Assembly: GCF_036785885.1 (NCBI RefSeq)
Contig: NC_092316.1
Location: forward strand, 47,043,001-47,107,000
Source: Coffea arabica
Lineage: Eukaryota; Streptophyta; Magnoliopsida; Gentianales; Rubiaceae
Length of the DNA stretch: 64,000 nt
Direction: 5' to 3'
The notes beneath the pieces are model-generated. The model saw nothing but the letters and a program-made list of their open reading frames with translations. It searched no databases and was not told where the DNA came from. Of this stretch, positions 37,490 through 50,826 are shown one piece after another; the first letter of the stretch is position 1, and every line of letters starts with the position of its first letter. The position numbers and the translations under genes are program-made.

Positions 37490-38218
37490 TGTTGGAAAAA
37501 TGGTATCGGTGCAAGCACACAATATCAGAGTTAATCTAGAACAAATTACTCTTTTCTCAACTACCAGTTAAAATAGGAATAAATCAAATCACCAAAAAAC
37601 GATGTCAACAATAATAATAAAATGCAGAAAAATAAAAGGTAAAGGATACCAAGATTTTTAACGTGAAAAATCCAAATTAAAAAAAATCACGGGATCTAGT
37701 CCAATCAAAAACTCCACTATCATAATAATGAAAATACACAGATCTACCCGAAATATTCGGATAACAACAATATTACCAGTATCAACCAAGCGAAATTGTT
37801 ACAAAATCACCCCCAAAAATTATAACCATCAAAAAAGTGGATTTGGAAGGGTGTTACCAAACGAAAAGGAAATCCAAAATTTGAACCAGTAGATGGGTAG
37901 AATTTGACGAGAGAGTCACGTGGGTAAAATTTCGTCTCAATTAAGTTTCGAATCACCCTCCAATCAAGATCTTGAAGTTGTTTCTCTCTCTAGTTTCTCT
38001 CCCCAATTTCTCTCTCTTTGTTCCTCACCAAGAAAAGAAAAACAGTGGCTGAATTTTTTTTCTTCTTCGGTTGATGAATCTCACAACTGAAACTTATATC
38101 TTTGTTTTTGAAGAAAAAAAAGTACTAGTCAACTTTTCCAAGTCAAATTTTGAATTCAATCTAATGGGCTTATATTTGTGGTTTGGACCACCAAATGGAC
38201 TAGACCACAAGCCCAACA
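37490..38218 (-). repeat. Complete (5') LTR of the copia element
   Basis: A 729-bp LTR starting TGTTGGAAAAATGG and ending AAGCCCAACA in plus orientation. Its last 150 bp match the truncated LTR at 33457-33604. Confidence 0.85.
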
Positions 38219-38499
38219 CATAGTATATCATTCGTGATAAAATGTAAATTTATCACATTGATTAATCAAAGTTGAATCTAATATCACGGTAAGGAAACAA
38301 TTTCCAAATATGTATATGCAGTGGAAATTTGAAATTTATTTCCTATAAAATTATTGTCTTTGATTAATTTTGTTCAATACAAAAGAGAGTTCACATAGAC
38401 TACATCAAGATTGATGCATTTTCTTTATGAACATTGCAGGTTGTAGACAAAGTCCTCCTACATTTGAGACGCGAAGCATTTCACTTGTTTTTTTTTTTT

Positions 38500-40340
38500 T
38501 ATATTAACTCGATGTGGAAGCGAAGCTCTTTTTTCCCTTTTCTCCTTCAGTCTTTTTGAGGAAAGAAGGGCACAATCATTAAGCTTAAATCCTATACAGT
38601 TGTTTCTGGTAACTAAATAAATGCTTTTTTTTGGTTATTTTACCTAATTTTAGATTGTAATTTTCAAAAAATCAAATTTCTTTTATTACATTCTCGCCTG
38701 CTTTTATACCTAGATTGTATTTATTTTTTTTCAATACACAAATCGAACTAACTCTATATTCTACTTAAGTGTTGCAAATTCGGATTACTCAGATTTTTGT
38801 TAAATTTTTGTGGTACCTTATAACAGCACAGAGACTTAATGAAGATGAAAACATGTTTTATAAAATTATTTGCCGTATAGAAAAACAGAAAAGACAATTA
38901 ACTGAAGAATAGATAAGCTACTTTTTTGAGGTTGCACGGAATGTGACAAGTAGATGCAAATAAACAATCATGAAATTTTCCATTTCACCAGATGAAATTA
39001 GGGTGATTATTATTAAATCAATGGGAAAAACCATCATTTTCCATCAATGCTAAATGCAGCCAGAAAGAGTTCTATTTCTGAGGTGCAGGCACTACGTGCC
39101 AATAGTATACAAATAAAAGGTTTGTGTCAGCATTGGTATGGAGCCATTTTTAAAGGTATTCCTAAGGCTTTAAATTTGATAAATTTTGTGTACTAGCTCC
39201 AAATAATGAAGATGATTGAAATGTTTTTCAATTGGTTTATATGTCATTTGAAGCCATCAATGGCACTGTGTATACATACACTAGGAAAGATTTATTCAAG
39301 CTGGATTCTGTCTCTGATTGAAATGTTTAGGATCGTTAAATTTTCAATAAATACCAAAGCAGCACTAATGAAAGCAACTTTTTAGAGTGGCTTTCTAACA
39401 TTTTTCTCAACGTGAAATTAAAGAGTACTACTGATCATGAGCTGATTTTAATGTTTTTGATTCTTTGTGAAATCATTTGATAACTAGCCAAGGTGCTGGA
39501 TGTGATGTAAAAAGATGCATAGTGACTAGGGATTGCAAACCTCAGAACTTTTACCTTTGAATCCAAATATTTAAGTATGTGATGGATTTGAGAATATGCA
39601 TGAACATGCAAGTTGTACCATTGAGTACTTTGGGAATAACAGCAGATTTGACCAGCATGCCTTTTTTTTTTTTGACCAGCATACCTTACTGGAAAAAGAA
39701 ACTTCCTTTCCTGGAACAGTTTCTTTTTACCCTATTAGAAGGGGAATTGCTTGCCAAATAACTAGAAGGGCAATGCATCTTCTGCAAATGGCTTGAGTTA
39801 GTGTTGTATGACTAGTATACCAATAATTTGAGTGAAAGGTATAATTCTTCAACATATTCTCCAGAATAACCGACTCCAAAGCATACTTTTCTCATAGATT
39901 CCTTTGTATCATTCCCACATTGTCTGGTCCTTGTGCTAAGCTTAGTTGCATTTACAATCAGATGTGTTAAACAATAACCATTTTTCAATTCTATTCCTTA
40001 GCCTTTTCTTGGTTGAATCTACTACTTGATATTATGTAAGTGGCAGTTATTCGATAGGCTGAAGGCTTGTGGCAGCTGGCCTCACAAACATGTATCTCAA
40101 TCTTATGTCAAAACTATATGGATCAAGGGTTTGGATGAAAAACTGGGATATTCAACCGGTGTTGCAATAGAACCTTGGGGCTTACTTGATGGACTTATTA
40201 TTGGCACTTCTATTAACTTTAGTTACCTTCTTGTGTAGATTAGTGCTGAGGATATTTAGATTCCCGTTAATTAATTTGTTTCTATTATCTTGGAATGTTG
40301 ATAGATTATGTGGAAAATCCAGACATCAGGCTCCATAAAC
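38500..40340. repeat. Diverged duplicated module, copy B
   Basis: Aligns collinearly with copy A (29740-32700) but is more compact, lacking the central 1.4 kb that holds the hAT-like element. A 19-bp stretch gaccagcataccttactgg plus a T run near 39650-39690 is locally duplicated only here. The frame at 40026-40238 is not kept open in copy A, arguing against a conserved protein. Confidence 0.7.
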
Positions 40341-40816
40341 CTCCTAGGAAAGGTCAATTGTGTGCAGGTGCTTTTGCTGAGATCCAAGCCTGAGTTCTTC
40401 TTATGTTTTGTTTGAAAATGTTCCCCCAGAACTGGGAGATTATTTCCCACAGCTGTACCTATTTGATCTTTAATGTTGATCTTTGGCTTACCAAAGACAA
40501 AGGTTGCAAACTAGGAACAGATGATAGAATGATGAACAATTATTCACTATCACTAAAGAGTATGGAAGTGCCAAAGTAAAGGCTTTCGATTGATTTTGTA
40601 ATCTTAAGCAAGAAATCAATCATCAATTACATGTACAATTAGTAGATGAAGTTTTTACCAAAAATTCCTGACTAAATATTTCCATGCAAACAACATTCTT
40701 TTTAACATTGATCAACCAAGGTGCAATGATAAAACAACTGGTTAAGCAATGTAGCAGCACAGAGTTAATGAGACGAAACTTCTTTCCTTTGAGACTCAGG
40801 GTGCACCCTTTTATTA
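40341..40816. other. Spacer before the coiled-coil gene's 3' end
   Basis: Presumed 3' flank and untranslated region of the minus-strand WEB/PMI-like gene. Nothing else is recognised. Confidence 0.5.
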
Positions 40817-42876
40817 CTAGAATTTCATATTTAGAACCTTACCAAGAGGCTGATAAACTTTTGGACCATTGTAATATCTGAAAGTGTTACTAGTTTCCTT
40901 TGAACTTGACACCTCCTTAATTTCTTTCGAAACTGAGACCTCACGCAATGCTGTTAAAGCAGCTTTTCTCCTGGCCTTACGTTCCTTCAACTTCTTTATC
41001 TGTTCCTCCAGTTCTAATTTAGCTCTCTCTGCAGCATCAGCTCTGCTTATTGCCTGTTCAGCCCGCATCCTGAACTCTGCAATCTTTCCTGTTGCAATTT
41101 CGAGCTCTTTCTTTAAATTCTCTGACTGATGGCTATCCTCGAGCCCTGGCTTCAGAAAAGTGTCTGCCTGTTTGGCCTTTTTCACTAAACTTCCATATTC
41201 CTCCTTAAGAATTGTCACTTGGACATCTGTCTTCATATTGTCACTTTCTTCATTACCAGCTTTTGACTCACAATATGAATCTTCCCTTGACTGAGTCGAA
41301 TATTCATGCTGGATTATGAATGGAAAAAAGCTTCCACTTTCTTCGGGAAGTTTACCAGATGCTTTTAACCGTCGATACTTCTGCTTGGCTTCTTCAGCTT
41401 CCACCGCTAGTTGTTGTAGTGCAGCATAGACAGCAGACTTTTCAGTCTTCGCCCTTTCTTCAGCAGCCACAGCAGCAGCAATTTTTGACCTTCCTTTATG
41501 GAGCTCAGCTTTCAGCTTTGCTATCTCAACTTGTGCTTCATTCTCCTTTTCACTAGCCTCAGTTATCTCACCTGTTGTCTTCTCCAATTCCCTTCTCATC
41601 TCTTCAGCATTTCTAACCAGCCTTAGGATATCCTCATTTGCTTTACTGTGTTCCATCTTTAGCTCCTTGAGCTCATTCTCTAGCAAGGTGATGTAAACAG
41701 CCTGACCCATATTCTTCTCTTCCTTCAGTTCCAAATCTGCTTTCAACTGGTTTAGTTCGCAAAGGGCATCGAACGCAACTTTCTCAGAAGAACTGTGAAG
41801 GGCATTTGCCTTTTGAAGTCCCGCTTGCAGTGAATCAACTAATGCAGACTTGTCTAAGAACTGTTTCTCCAAATAATGCGTCAGTTCAAATTGTTGTGTC
41901 ACAGATTCTAGCTGTTGCTGTATTTGAGTTACTGCAGCTTCTGCCAGTTGTATTTCTTCTTCTTTTTCTGATATTACTGCATTCTTTTCCTCCTCTGCTT
42001 CAGCTGCCGCCATCTTCAGATGCATAATTGTTTCATTAAGCTCTGTCACATGCCTCAAAAGTTCATCTGTCTTTAACTTCTCCAAGCTAAAGGCAGTTTC
42101 CACTACTTCTAATTTTGTCAAGAACTCAAACTTTGCATCCTTTGCTGCTGCAAGTTCTATTTCCGATGTCAGAAGTTGTCCTTGAGTATCCTTTAACTCA
42201 ATCAGAACATGTGAAAGCTGCTCACGTATGTTGACGGACTCAGCAATCTGATTAGCCATCTCCTTAACTGTTGATTCTAATTCACCTATGCAGATTCGAG
42301 ATTCTTTGCAGTCATTTGTTAAAGTATCTTTCTCAAGTTCAGAATTCTTTAGGAGGGTAGACAGTTCATCAGATGTTTTTTGAAAGTGATCCAACTTTAG
42401 AAGGGCTTGCTTGTAGGCAGAATCCTTTGCTTCCAATTGAACTTTTACATTTGCCAAGTCTTTCAACAGGTTCTCCAGCTCATTTTCTTTGTCCAATTCC
42501 TGTCAATTAAAAGAATACAAGAACATAATGAAAATTAAAGACTAGCAGCCACAAGAACATTCACAGTTCAGACTTTCTGCAGATATATAACTGATAGATC
42601 ATAAATTGGAATGTCATTTCGAATTCATTTCACAACTAAATCTTATCTGCAGTTAAAGTTTTCCAGACATAATCAACGTATCTGTTGCCAAATCAGTGAC
42701 TAAGAATTAGGAAAATATACAACATAAAATTGAGCGTCGAGCATGAATATCTGAGGGAGCCTAGACGAACTTACTTCCTTACAGATAGGCCTGTTTTTTC
42801 TCTGGTCATTTTCTCCACCAAATAAAGAAATTGCAGCTTGGACAGACTCAATCGACTTCGTATCAATCTCTGCCAT
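40817..42876 (-). CDS. WEB family (DUF827) coiled-coil protein, PMI2/PMI15-like
   Basis: Two coding exons, 42775-42876 (34 codons, ATG at 42876) and 40817-42499, join in phase 0 (donor GTAAGT, acceptor TTGACAG) to give 594 residues. The N-terminus has the WEB-family signature ESVQAAISLFG (residues 10-20). From about residue 35 to 400 and 440 to 560 the chain is almost continuous heptad coiled coil rich in Glu, Lys, Leu and Ala, ending in a basic KERKARRKAALTALREV segment. Length and layout match PLASTID MOVEMENT IMPAIRED 2/15, cytosolic coiled-coil proteins that work with WEB1 in light-driven chloroplast movement; which paralog is not settled. A 5'-UTR intron is likely, because a good acceptor (TTTCCAG) lies 18 nt upstream of the ATG, at about 42895. 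Confidence 0.85.
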
Positions 42877-44896
42877 CTTTAGCCCTAGATAATCCTGGAA
42901 AGGAATTTAAGTCACAGAAAATCAAACTCGTTAGATTTCAAAGCTTGTCCGGCTTTGAAATCCAAATGCATCGTTAATCAAGAAAACAGAAATTTGTCAA
43001 GACTGACTAAGACTATATGTACTTCTACCAGCATTACAGAAAAAAAATCTGCTAATACAAAATGTGCATATGATAAGTGACGTGCACTTTTGGTATCCAA
43101 ATATTAGTATGCATGATGGAATCCCAATACAGAAGAATTGCAACCTTGAATGAATAACAGATACGTGGAAAAAAAATGAATATATAAAACTGCGCAGAGA
43201 GCAGCAGAATTCAAACCTGCTATTGGGAAAAAAGGATGAAATTAGATGAAGATATATGAGGTCTCTATTACATGGGGATACCAAGATATACTAGTCTTTG
43301 TATGCTGGAGGAATCGATGGGCCGGATTTTTGTTTTCATAGGACACTCCAGACATATTCATGCATTGAAACAGATAACTAAAGATTTGATAAACCTCAAA
43401 AAACATTGTAAAAATCGTCCTACTGATTTCTGTCTTTGGTCTGCCCAGATGACAATTCTTAACTGTTTGTTAACTGTCTTTTGGCTCCTTAGCAGTTTTG
43501 GGACTGTCTTCTTGTTGTTTAATTACCATCAACAATACACAAGGCAAATGTCTTGTAAACTCTAGACGTAGTTACTACAAAAAGCTGGCGAAATTCCATA
43601 TAAACATTACTACCAGAAAACTCGATGTCTTGCATGACCACCATTTGGATACACAGCCCCTAGCATTATGCCACATTAATTAGTAGACCACAATTCATGA
43701 AAAGAAGAAGAAAAAGAGCAAATTTTAATTGATTTTCATTTTTTCTAAAAAAAAATTTTGCCAATGTTGAAGGGCATATATGTGCAAAATTTTGCCTGGA
43801 TGAGAACCTTTTAGGAAGTTCGAAAGGTTTACACATGTTTAAATCTTTTTTTATGTCTTAGATAGTATATGCCAAGGTCAAGTTTACTTGACAATGCACA
43901 TGAGCTTTATCTTTAACTAAAAATTTGTTAGGACTCTAAATTTGAGCTCAAATCATTTATACACATAAGCAAAATAGACTTTGATGTGATTCAAGAGTTG
44001 TAAGTTAGAACAAGCGTAACTTCATATGTAATTTTTAAGTGAATTGAGTGTGACCATTCCTTTAAAAAAACAAAAAAAGGGAGACCGTTCCGAATGTCCT
44101 CAATCCAGAAAATTATGAAATTGGAAAGTATAAAAATACAGAAGAGATTTGCCACACGTTTTGTCTTTCAACCATCAGACAAAGCAAAACTCCTGACTTG
44201 TCTTCTCCAACATTCCCAAAGAAATAGAATAGCATTTGCTTCCATAGTTCTATGCCTTTTCCCTTGTCCCGTTTGATAATGTGAAAATAGGAAAGAAACC
44301 TACAAAAATTTGCGGAGCTGCAGCTATCTAGAAAGGTATCATCAGGTGCATTACTGAACTTTTTTCTTTGTTTCTACCTGATGACTTGTAAGAATCTTCG
44401 CAATGATAGCCTCATTATTGTGTAGGCAATGCACATGATTGTCTTTGCATAAAGAACAGGGATGCCATATTGACGACCTTGCAATTAGATAGACAATGGA
44501 TGTCTTTGTTTCATTAGCTTTCTTCAAACAGTAAAATGCTTTTCCAAAATGAAAGATTTGCCTGCGCCGACCACAACAGATTTCTGTCCCATTTTACTAT
44601 CCCACTCCCTGTCTATTTGCTTTACAGTTTATACCTGCAGCAAAGTAATGAACGGTTTCATCTATGCTAGGATTCTTTGTCAAAAGATCAATTGCACAGT
44701 CACTTCTTGTCTTTCAGGTAAACTTTCCAGGCTTTCGATTGCATTGCATTTCATAGCTGCTTGAGTTGATAGTTCCTTGTCAATTTCATTAGCCAAAATG
44801 CAGTCGTCACAAGCAATGAGAAACTAGTAAGTTAGGATCCATTCTTCACCTCATGCCAGTAAATATTGACATTGGGCATCTTATTTCCTGTTAATG
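42877..44896. other. Promoter/5'-UTR intron of the PMI-like gene and spacer
   Basis: The near part should hold the 5'-UTR intron and first exon of the PMI-like gene, whose position I could not fix. The remainder, up to the ATP10-like stop codon, has short unsupported frames only. Confidence 0.45.
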
Positions 44897-47724
44897 TCAT
44901 GCCTCTTCAAGCAAAAGTGCAGTGCAGGCCAACAGTGAAGACACCTCTTCTGGAGTTGCAGATCCAAAACCTTGCCACCGTATTCTACCAAACTTGTCGA
45001 GCAAGAACACATAACTGTGAAGAAAAAATATACACGAGTAACTTCGTCAAACTAATTCAGATGGAAAATAAGAGGAATGGAGAACAAAAAGAAAATGTGT
45101 GCTACCCGGTTAGAAGGTTCAATATGTTGAGCTCTTTTCTAAAATAGTAATGGTCGCCGAAAGAATATACGATTTGTCTCTGCAGTACATTCTTCTTATC
45201 ATCAGGGCTAGGTTTCTTCATTATTCGCAGAAGCAGCTTCTTTATTGGATTACGCCTTAGTAGCCACGACTCTATCAAGGAAACCTGGACATGTTTAAGA
45301 TTTATTAACACATATATAGCAAATTATGTCATGGCTTCTATAAGCTATGCATTTCCTTTAAATCCAAGCAGAGTGAGAGTGATAAACCCCATCCAGTCTC
45401 TTATTGCACCAAAGAACAACAAAATTGGAGCCACTCTCTCTATACAAAAGGAAAAAAAAAAAGTTAAATGCAATTTGCAAACCTTCAATTGAAAGAAAAT
45501 TATGCTATACCTCAAATAACTGAGTTTCTTTGGAGCTGCAGAACTCATCAAGGAATGGCTTGCTCCAAGAATTAATCATTGCCTACAAAGCAGGAAGCTT
45601 TTCAGGATGAAGTTCTAGGAACAATTTTTAAACATCTTTAAGCTCATTATATCCAATCAAAACAAAATCCAAGCAAAACATTATTAAAGTCTCCTTTTGT
45701 GAAAAAGAATCAGGAATCCGATTCCTCTTCCCCTCATAAATAAGCTTTATTCATTCACTACGCAAATCAAAGACCCAAGGGAAGTAATTTTGAATGTGTG
45801 TAGTTCTATAAATAAGGAATAACCATCTACAAATGCATTAATCAACATAAGTACGAATTACTAGAAACTTAAAATCATAACATGTATTTACAAGCTAAAA
45901 GCCCACACCAAACGCCTACAAGACAAACTAACAAACTGACAAAGCAACCCCAGTTCACCACACATAGCATCTGTGCTTTATTGTCTGCTCTGAATCTGAA
46001 GTCATTCCTAACAAATGCCACTTATCCAATTGCTTATTTCTAGATTCATAATCTAAAAAACTACATTTCAAGGCAACCCATGATGATACCACAGAAGTAA
46101 ATTCTCTTGATACAACAGTTTCACAGTATGTGATAGCATCAAGTTCTTTACAGCCGCTAAGCTCCCAACAATAAATTAGGACCACAAAACAGCAGTGGAA
46201 CAGGGAAAACAAGAATATTATGAAGAATGTTATAAAGTTATTCCCTGATATTCTTCAATGAACACGAGACTGTTTGATGCTAAAACTGTCCATATAAAAT
46301 CACAATGTACTAAGGCATTCAAAATAAGATGTAATAAAAACACTCCATAAAAACAATACAGCAACTGGACCTCCCTCAGGGTGTAGAACACAAAAGATAG
46401 CATTTACTAATACGAAGTAAATTAAAATCTCCACGAGTCTTTAACACGAAGGATGCCGGTATAATAAAATGAAGAACATACATTGAGGTTCAGAAAGGTT
46501 ATTTCAGTTCAGCTGTACTCAAGAAGTAATTTGAGCAACATGTTCACGCTACACCATGAAAATATTGAACGTTAATGGCAAGCCTAAAGCAAGAAGTTGT
46601 TAGTTATCTTCTTTCTGCCATTATCTCATTTAAGAGGCATGCCCATTTCCAATTTCTTCCAAATAAAATCACATATAATTAAGCCTCTTTCTTTCTTATG
46701 ATGCTCTATGTATCAATCTGCCTCATTTTTAATATAAGCAGGATGACATGAAAGGCAGAAATGTGCTTGATTTACTGTAGGCCAATGAATTGAAACAAAC
46801 AATCATCTAGGCCCATAACAACTATCAGATCAGACGTGTCAAACCTGTGAGCTTCCGCGGAACGAAAGACAGAGCAATGACGCTTTAGGAACATCCAATT
46901 TGTCAGCACTAGAGCCATTTCCACTGGATGTAATGGGCAGCTTAAGACTTGAACCATCAGAAAAGTTCACTTCCAATGCAGGAAACTTAGTAGCTGCCAT
47001 TGCCGGAATTATAATCTTATTTGCCATTGCAATCTACATAAAAACAACCCATATCCACAACCAAAAAATCAACTTCAAAGGCCTACAAGCATATCATTGT
47101 AAAAGTACAACAAAAAAATCCAACATTAAAATCAACTACTACGATTAAGCACTGTAAATTAATAGCTCTTCATTTCACCTTGCCACCATGTTTCTTCATC
47201 TCTCCAAAATCAGCAAAATAGCCCCGACTCATTTCATCTGAACTGCCCTAAATCACATTTAACTTATGTAAAGATTAACAGTCCACATATACATTTCCAT
47301 ATAAATATTTCCATACAAGCGTAGAGAGCATAATGTCAAACACTGAACTTACATCCTAGCACGTTCCTTCTCAATTGCAGCCTTGTTTGCAAGCTGAAAC
47401 CAGATAGGTTCTCAATAATCATAAAAAATATCAAAATTTTACAGAGACTTGCACCATATTAAAACCAAATCAAACCCCTTATCTTTCAGTCATTCAGTGC
47501 ATTTCTGCTAAGCCAAATACGGAATAAGAAGATAAACTTGGACTAACCTGGTAGATATCAAGGAAGCGGTTGGAGGTCCACTGAGATGGATTTTTTGAAG
47601 GGATGAAAGAACCCACCAGCTTATCATTAGTGATAAAATTTGGTCTGACAAGACGCCTTGAATGATGAAGAATTGCAGGTGCTGCTGCTGCTGAAGTTAG
47701 TTTCTTCAAACTTAACATCATCAC
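44897..47724 (-). CDS. ATP10: Mitochondrial ATP10-like F-type ATP synthase assembly factor
   Basis: Seven coding exons join in phase: 47548-47724, 47353-47393, 47179-47242, 46845-47033, 45511-45582, 45106-45284 and 44897-45014, giving 279 residues. All junctions are GT-AG. The first 30 or so residues are rich in Ser, Ala, Arg and Lys with no acidic residue, as in a mitochondrial presequence. The rest matches the ATP10 family (PF05176): IEKERAR.SDEMSRGYFADF, FPALEVNFSDGSSLKLP, KASLLCLSFR, SWSKPFLDEF, SLIESWLLRR, and the C-terminal VFLLDKFGRIRWQGFGSAT. In yeast, Atp10 helps assemble Atp6 with the Atp9 ring of the Fo sector at the inner membrane, and the same role is inferred here. Three ATGs open the frame; the first is used. 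Exon 3 uses the acceptor GGCAG at 47243-47247; the nearer TTTAG would break the frame. Confidence 0.9.
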
Positions 47725-50240
47725 TAGTCTCTCTGTGAAGATTCACTGTTGTTTGTTTTGTAAATTCCTCTTTTCTTGCCTTCTTTCTTTATTCTATTCA
47801 AGGAGATGGGCTAATTTCTCTGTTCATAAGGTGCGATGAACATATCAATCATGAAAAACATTTTCCTAGTTTATAGTAACCCAGCAACCATAAAAATGAT
47901 CACATAAACACCCTTAACCGATATAACAACACATAAAGTCATAACTGCACATTTTTCCACACAATTGCATAATTACCGTGTTCTAAAATCAACAACCGAA
48001 TATAAACTGACTCAACTTTAGAAACATTTACCAGATCAAGTTTGAGACACTAACAATACTAATGCACGATGCACAATATCTGGCAGAGTTTCTCCTGCAC
48101 CTAGACGAACTCGATGGTTTTACAATTCTACCGCAGATGGAGAAAGACATATAATTTTATATAACAACATCCCAACCAATTACGTTGGATCAAATTCTTA
48201 AAAACAACAGAATTTCATAGCAGTTGCAAAAGTCTAATCCAATTTGCATACGACAAGGACATTCAATAACATAGTTTTCATGCAGTTAGCATAATTTTTG
48301 AGTCTCCAATGTCAATGCTATGGTAAAGAATCAGATTTTGGGAACTTACTAGCTGATACTCCAAGACAGCAGCAGTTTCTGAACTTCCAGTCTGAACAAA
48401 TAAACAAATAATGGTGCTGCACGGGACAAAACAGGTTTTAAATTTATTCAACAACCAAAACCAAAATGAAATACGTATCTCACAAAATTTCTGGTGACCA
48501 GCAACTTTTTTTACTTCTATGTTTCTCATAAATGAGAACTTGAGCGAATGGAAATAGTCTCGGAATATTGTAATTGGATCTTCTAGAGGCTAAGGGTAGC
48601 ATTTTCTTAGTTGGAGGATACTATATCAGTGTAACCTTAATAGATAAGATTTCCAGCAGCATTTACATTAAACAAAGTCCATGGTTTACATATACAAAAG
48701 TAGCTTCTTTCATTTTCATGTAGTACAATCTCTCACAGGAAAAGTTCTTATAGTAATTCAGACCCCCAAAACAAGAAAAGGAGAGTTGGTATAGCTAATG
48801 AAAGGCAAATGGTAAGGGGTAAAAGTCCATGTTGCAAGGTAACAGGTTTTGGAAACAGCAAGTCAGCAATTTGACAAACCTAGAGCAACATGTAATGGTT
48901 GTATAATGTTCAGCCTGTCTTCAAGAAACTAGAAGAAGACCAATATCTAAGTCTCTTAACCTCAGAAAGCAATTAAGAACATGATGGAGAATAAAGTTCT
49001 TTCTCCCATTCATCTCTCAAAAGAAAACCCAAATGTAACATCCAAAATATTAATGCTATGCAAATTTACTAGATTTGAATTTCAAATTTCAAATTTCAAT
49101 AACCAAGGTAAAAAGTACTCCATCATCGCATTTGTTTTGGACCATCCATTTGAACTTTTTCCAAAACACCAAAAAACAAACGAAGTGAAGAACCCAGAGG
49201 ACTTTTGCATGCACCAAAGTGCAGAAAGTAAATAAAAAGGCCAAAAAAGTAGCTACACAGTAATAACAAAATATAGAAATCAACTCAACAAAAAATAAGA
49301 TGCGGAAGGATTGGAAGTTGGCAGGTGTCAAACTAAGTATTTATGTCGCATGCAGTTTGAAAATTGCAGTAGTAGGATTTTACAAAATTGTATATCATCA
49401 CAGTGTTCTGAAGCGGCACTGTGCGGCAAATTCTTGGAAAAATTCTTTCTTAATTTTGCTACACCATGATCATTTAAAACACATACTTTTCTAACAATGA
49501 TCAACTGTACTCAAAGTGGTTCTATGAAGATTGAAGCACAGGAGGCAACATAGATAAAAAAGAATCATCATGCAAATTTCCATTTTATCTGGCCTGAAAT
49601 TCTAAATACGAATAATCAAAGACTGTTTCAATTGAAGCAAACCCCCAAAATGCCAGCTGACCAAGAAAAGGGTATGCTTCTATTGAATCCTGGTTCACAT
49701 TAGGCATCCAAAATCAGTCCTACTAGTTTCTTTTCATGCTTGAATGTTTGGTGAATTCATCATCATCATTATCACATTGGATGTCATTACTACTACTAAA
49801 ATTATACTTGTGCGTCATAAACAATTTTGTTCCACACGAATACACTAAATTTTGAGGCCATAATTGGGACACCTGACAATTTCTTTTTGGCAGACTCCAT
49901 TACACCACATGTATATTATCAGCACTTCTCTCAGTGGGGTGGTGGATAGATATAGAGCTAAAACTGCTTCATCGATGTAAAATTGTTCAAAACTACTACT
50001 TGATAGTTGTTAAAGCAGACAAAAATCTCAAAATACAAAACCAATAATAAAAAATGAAAGGAAACGAACCGTGTCAAGGAATGAGAGAGTGGCGGCGGAG
50101 GAAGGATGCTGGGGACGACGGAGAAGGCCAGCGGCGGAAGAGCTGAGGAGACAGGGAGATGATGGACGCGTTCGATCTGGTTGAAGGAGAGCCAAAAAGG
50201 AAGAAGAAGAATCGTAAGCGACTTTATAAAACGTATCAGA
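47725..50240 (-). promoter_or_regulatory. Upstream region of the ATP10-like gene with possible UTR exons
   Basis: On the minus strand a TATA box (TTTTATAAAG, about 50222-50230) is followed by a GC-richer, pyrimidine-rich block without any ATG (about 50070-50210). That is what a plant transcription start and 5'-UTR exon look like. A small exon-like segment, 48346-48391, has an acceptor (TTTGTTCAG) and donor (GTAAGT). These may be spliced UTR exons of the ATP10-like gene, or belong to a separate non-coding transcript. No clean acceptor lies directly above the ATP10 start, so a nearer promoter at about 47830 is also possible. Confidence 0.45.
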
Positions 50241-50826
50241 AAGCAGACGCTTTAGTGTAATTTATTGGGGCATTTTTCTATTTTCATTTTCAACTTTTCG
50301 AATTCTGGTTTACTTTTCTGTTTTTCTTTTCCTGTAATTCACCGTGCCCATCTTCATTTTCAAAAAAAATTATTTTTTGTAATTGCACAATTAGTATGTC
50401 TAGTTTTCTTTTTTTCTCCACTAGTTATTGTACAAAAGGTTTTTTAAAAAAAAAAACAGAATTAGAGCGATTTTGAATAAGTTTGAATTGGTTAAAAGTA
50501 AATGAATCATTAACATGACAAATTTTGGGAGATTTTTTTTCTCCTTTCTCGTTACGAATTGAGAAATTAGCACTTTTTTTCCTTCTATATTGGGTTAATT
50601 GCAATGCACCCTCAAACTACTTATTATATGTAATTAACCCTTAAATCATCAATAATAGCAATTAATTATTTTATAATATCAAATTATGGCACATTGTTCA
50701 AACAAATTGAGATCAACTAAAGCTTTTTCAAGTCTATGCACAAATATTCAATAATAATTTATGCATTTAATTTGTCGAAGAGTTTTTTTTTTTAAGTGTA
50801 AATGGGGGTGTAGAACAATGACCTTT
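50241..50826. other. AT-rich spacer left of the gypsy element
   Basis: No gene is seen. At 50590-50640 the sequence gggttaattgcaatgcaccc resembles the terminal repeat of a plant DNA transposon, but no opposite end was found. Confidence 0.45.

Larger units (their letters stand above)
33457..38218 (-). mobile_element. Degenerate Ty1/copia LTR retrotransposon
   Basis: In minus orientation, the intact 5' LTR (37490-38218), a Met-tRNA-like primer site (GTGGCATTAGAATAGC, about 37474-37489), gag, zinc knuckle, integrase, RT and RNase H are followed by a polypurine tract (complement of atctccccctcc at 33605-33616) and a 3' LTR. Integrase before RT is the copia order. The 3' LTR is cut down to about 148 bp (33457-33604), while the 5' LTR is 729 bp. 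Because the outer end of the 3' LTR is missing, no target duplication can be tested. All domains carry stops or frameshifts, so the element is dead. Confidence 0.9.

Noticed and set aside
47494..47547. Extension of the first ATP10 exon past its donor
   Set aside because: Residues after the GTTAGT donor are intron translation; exon 2 continues the family sequence in phase.
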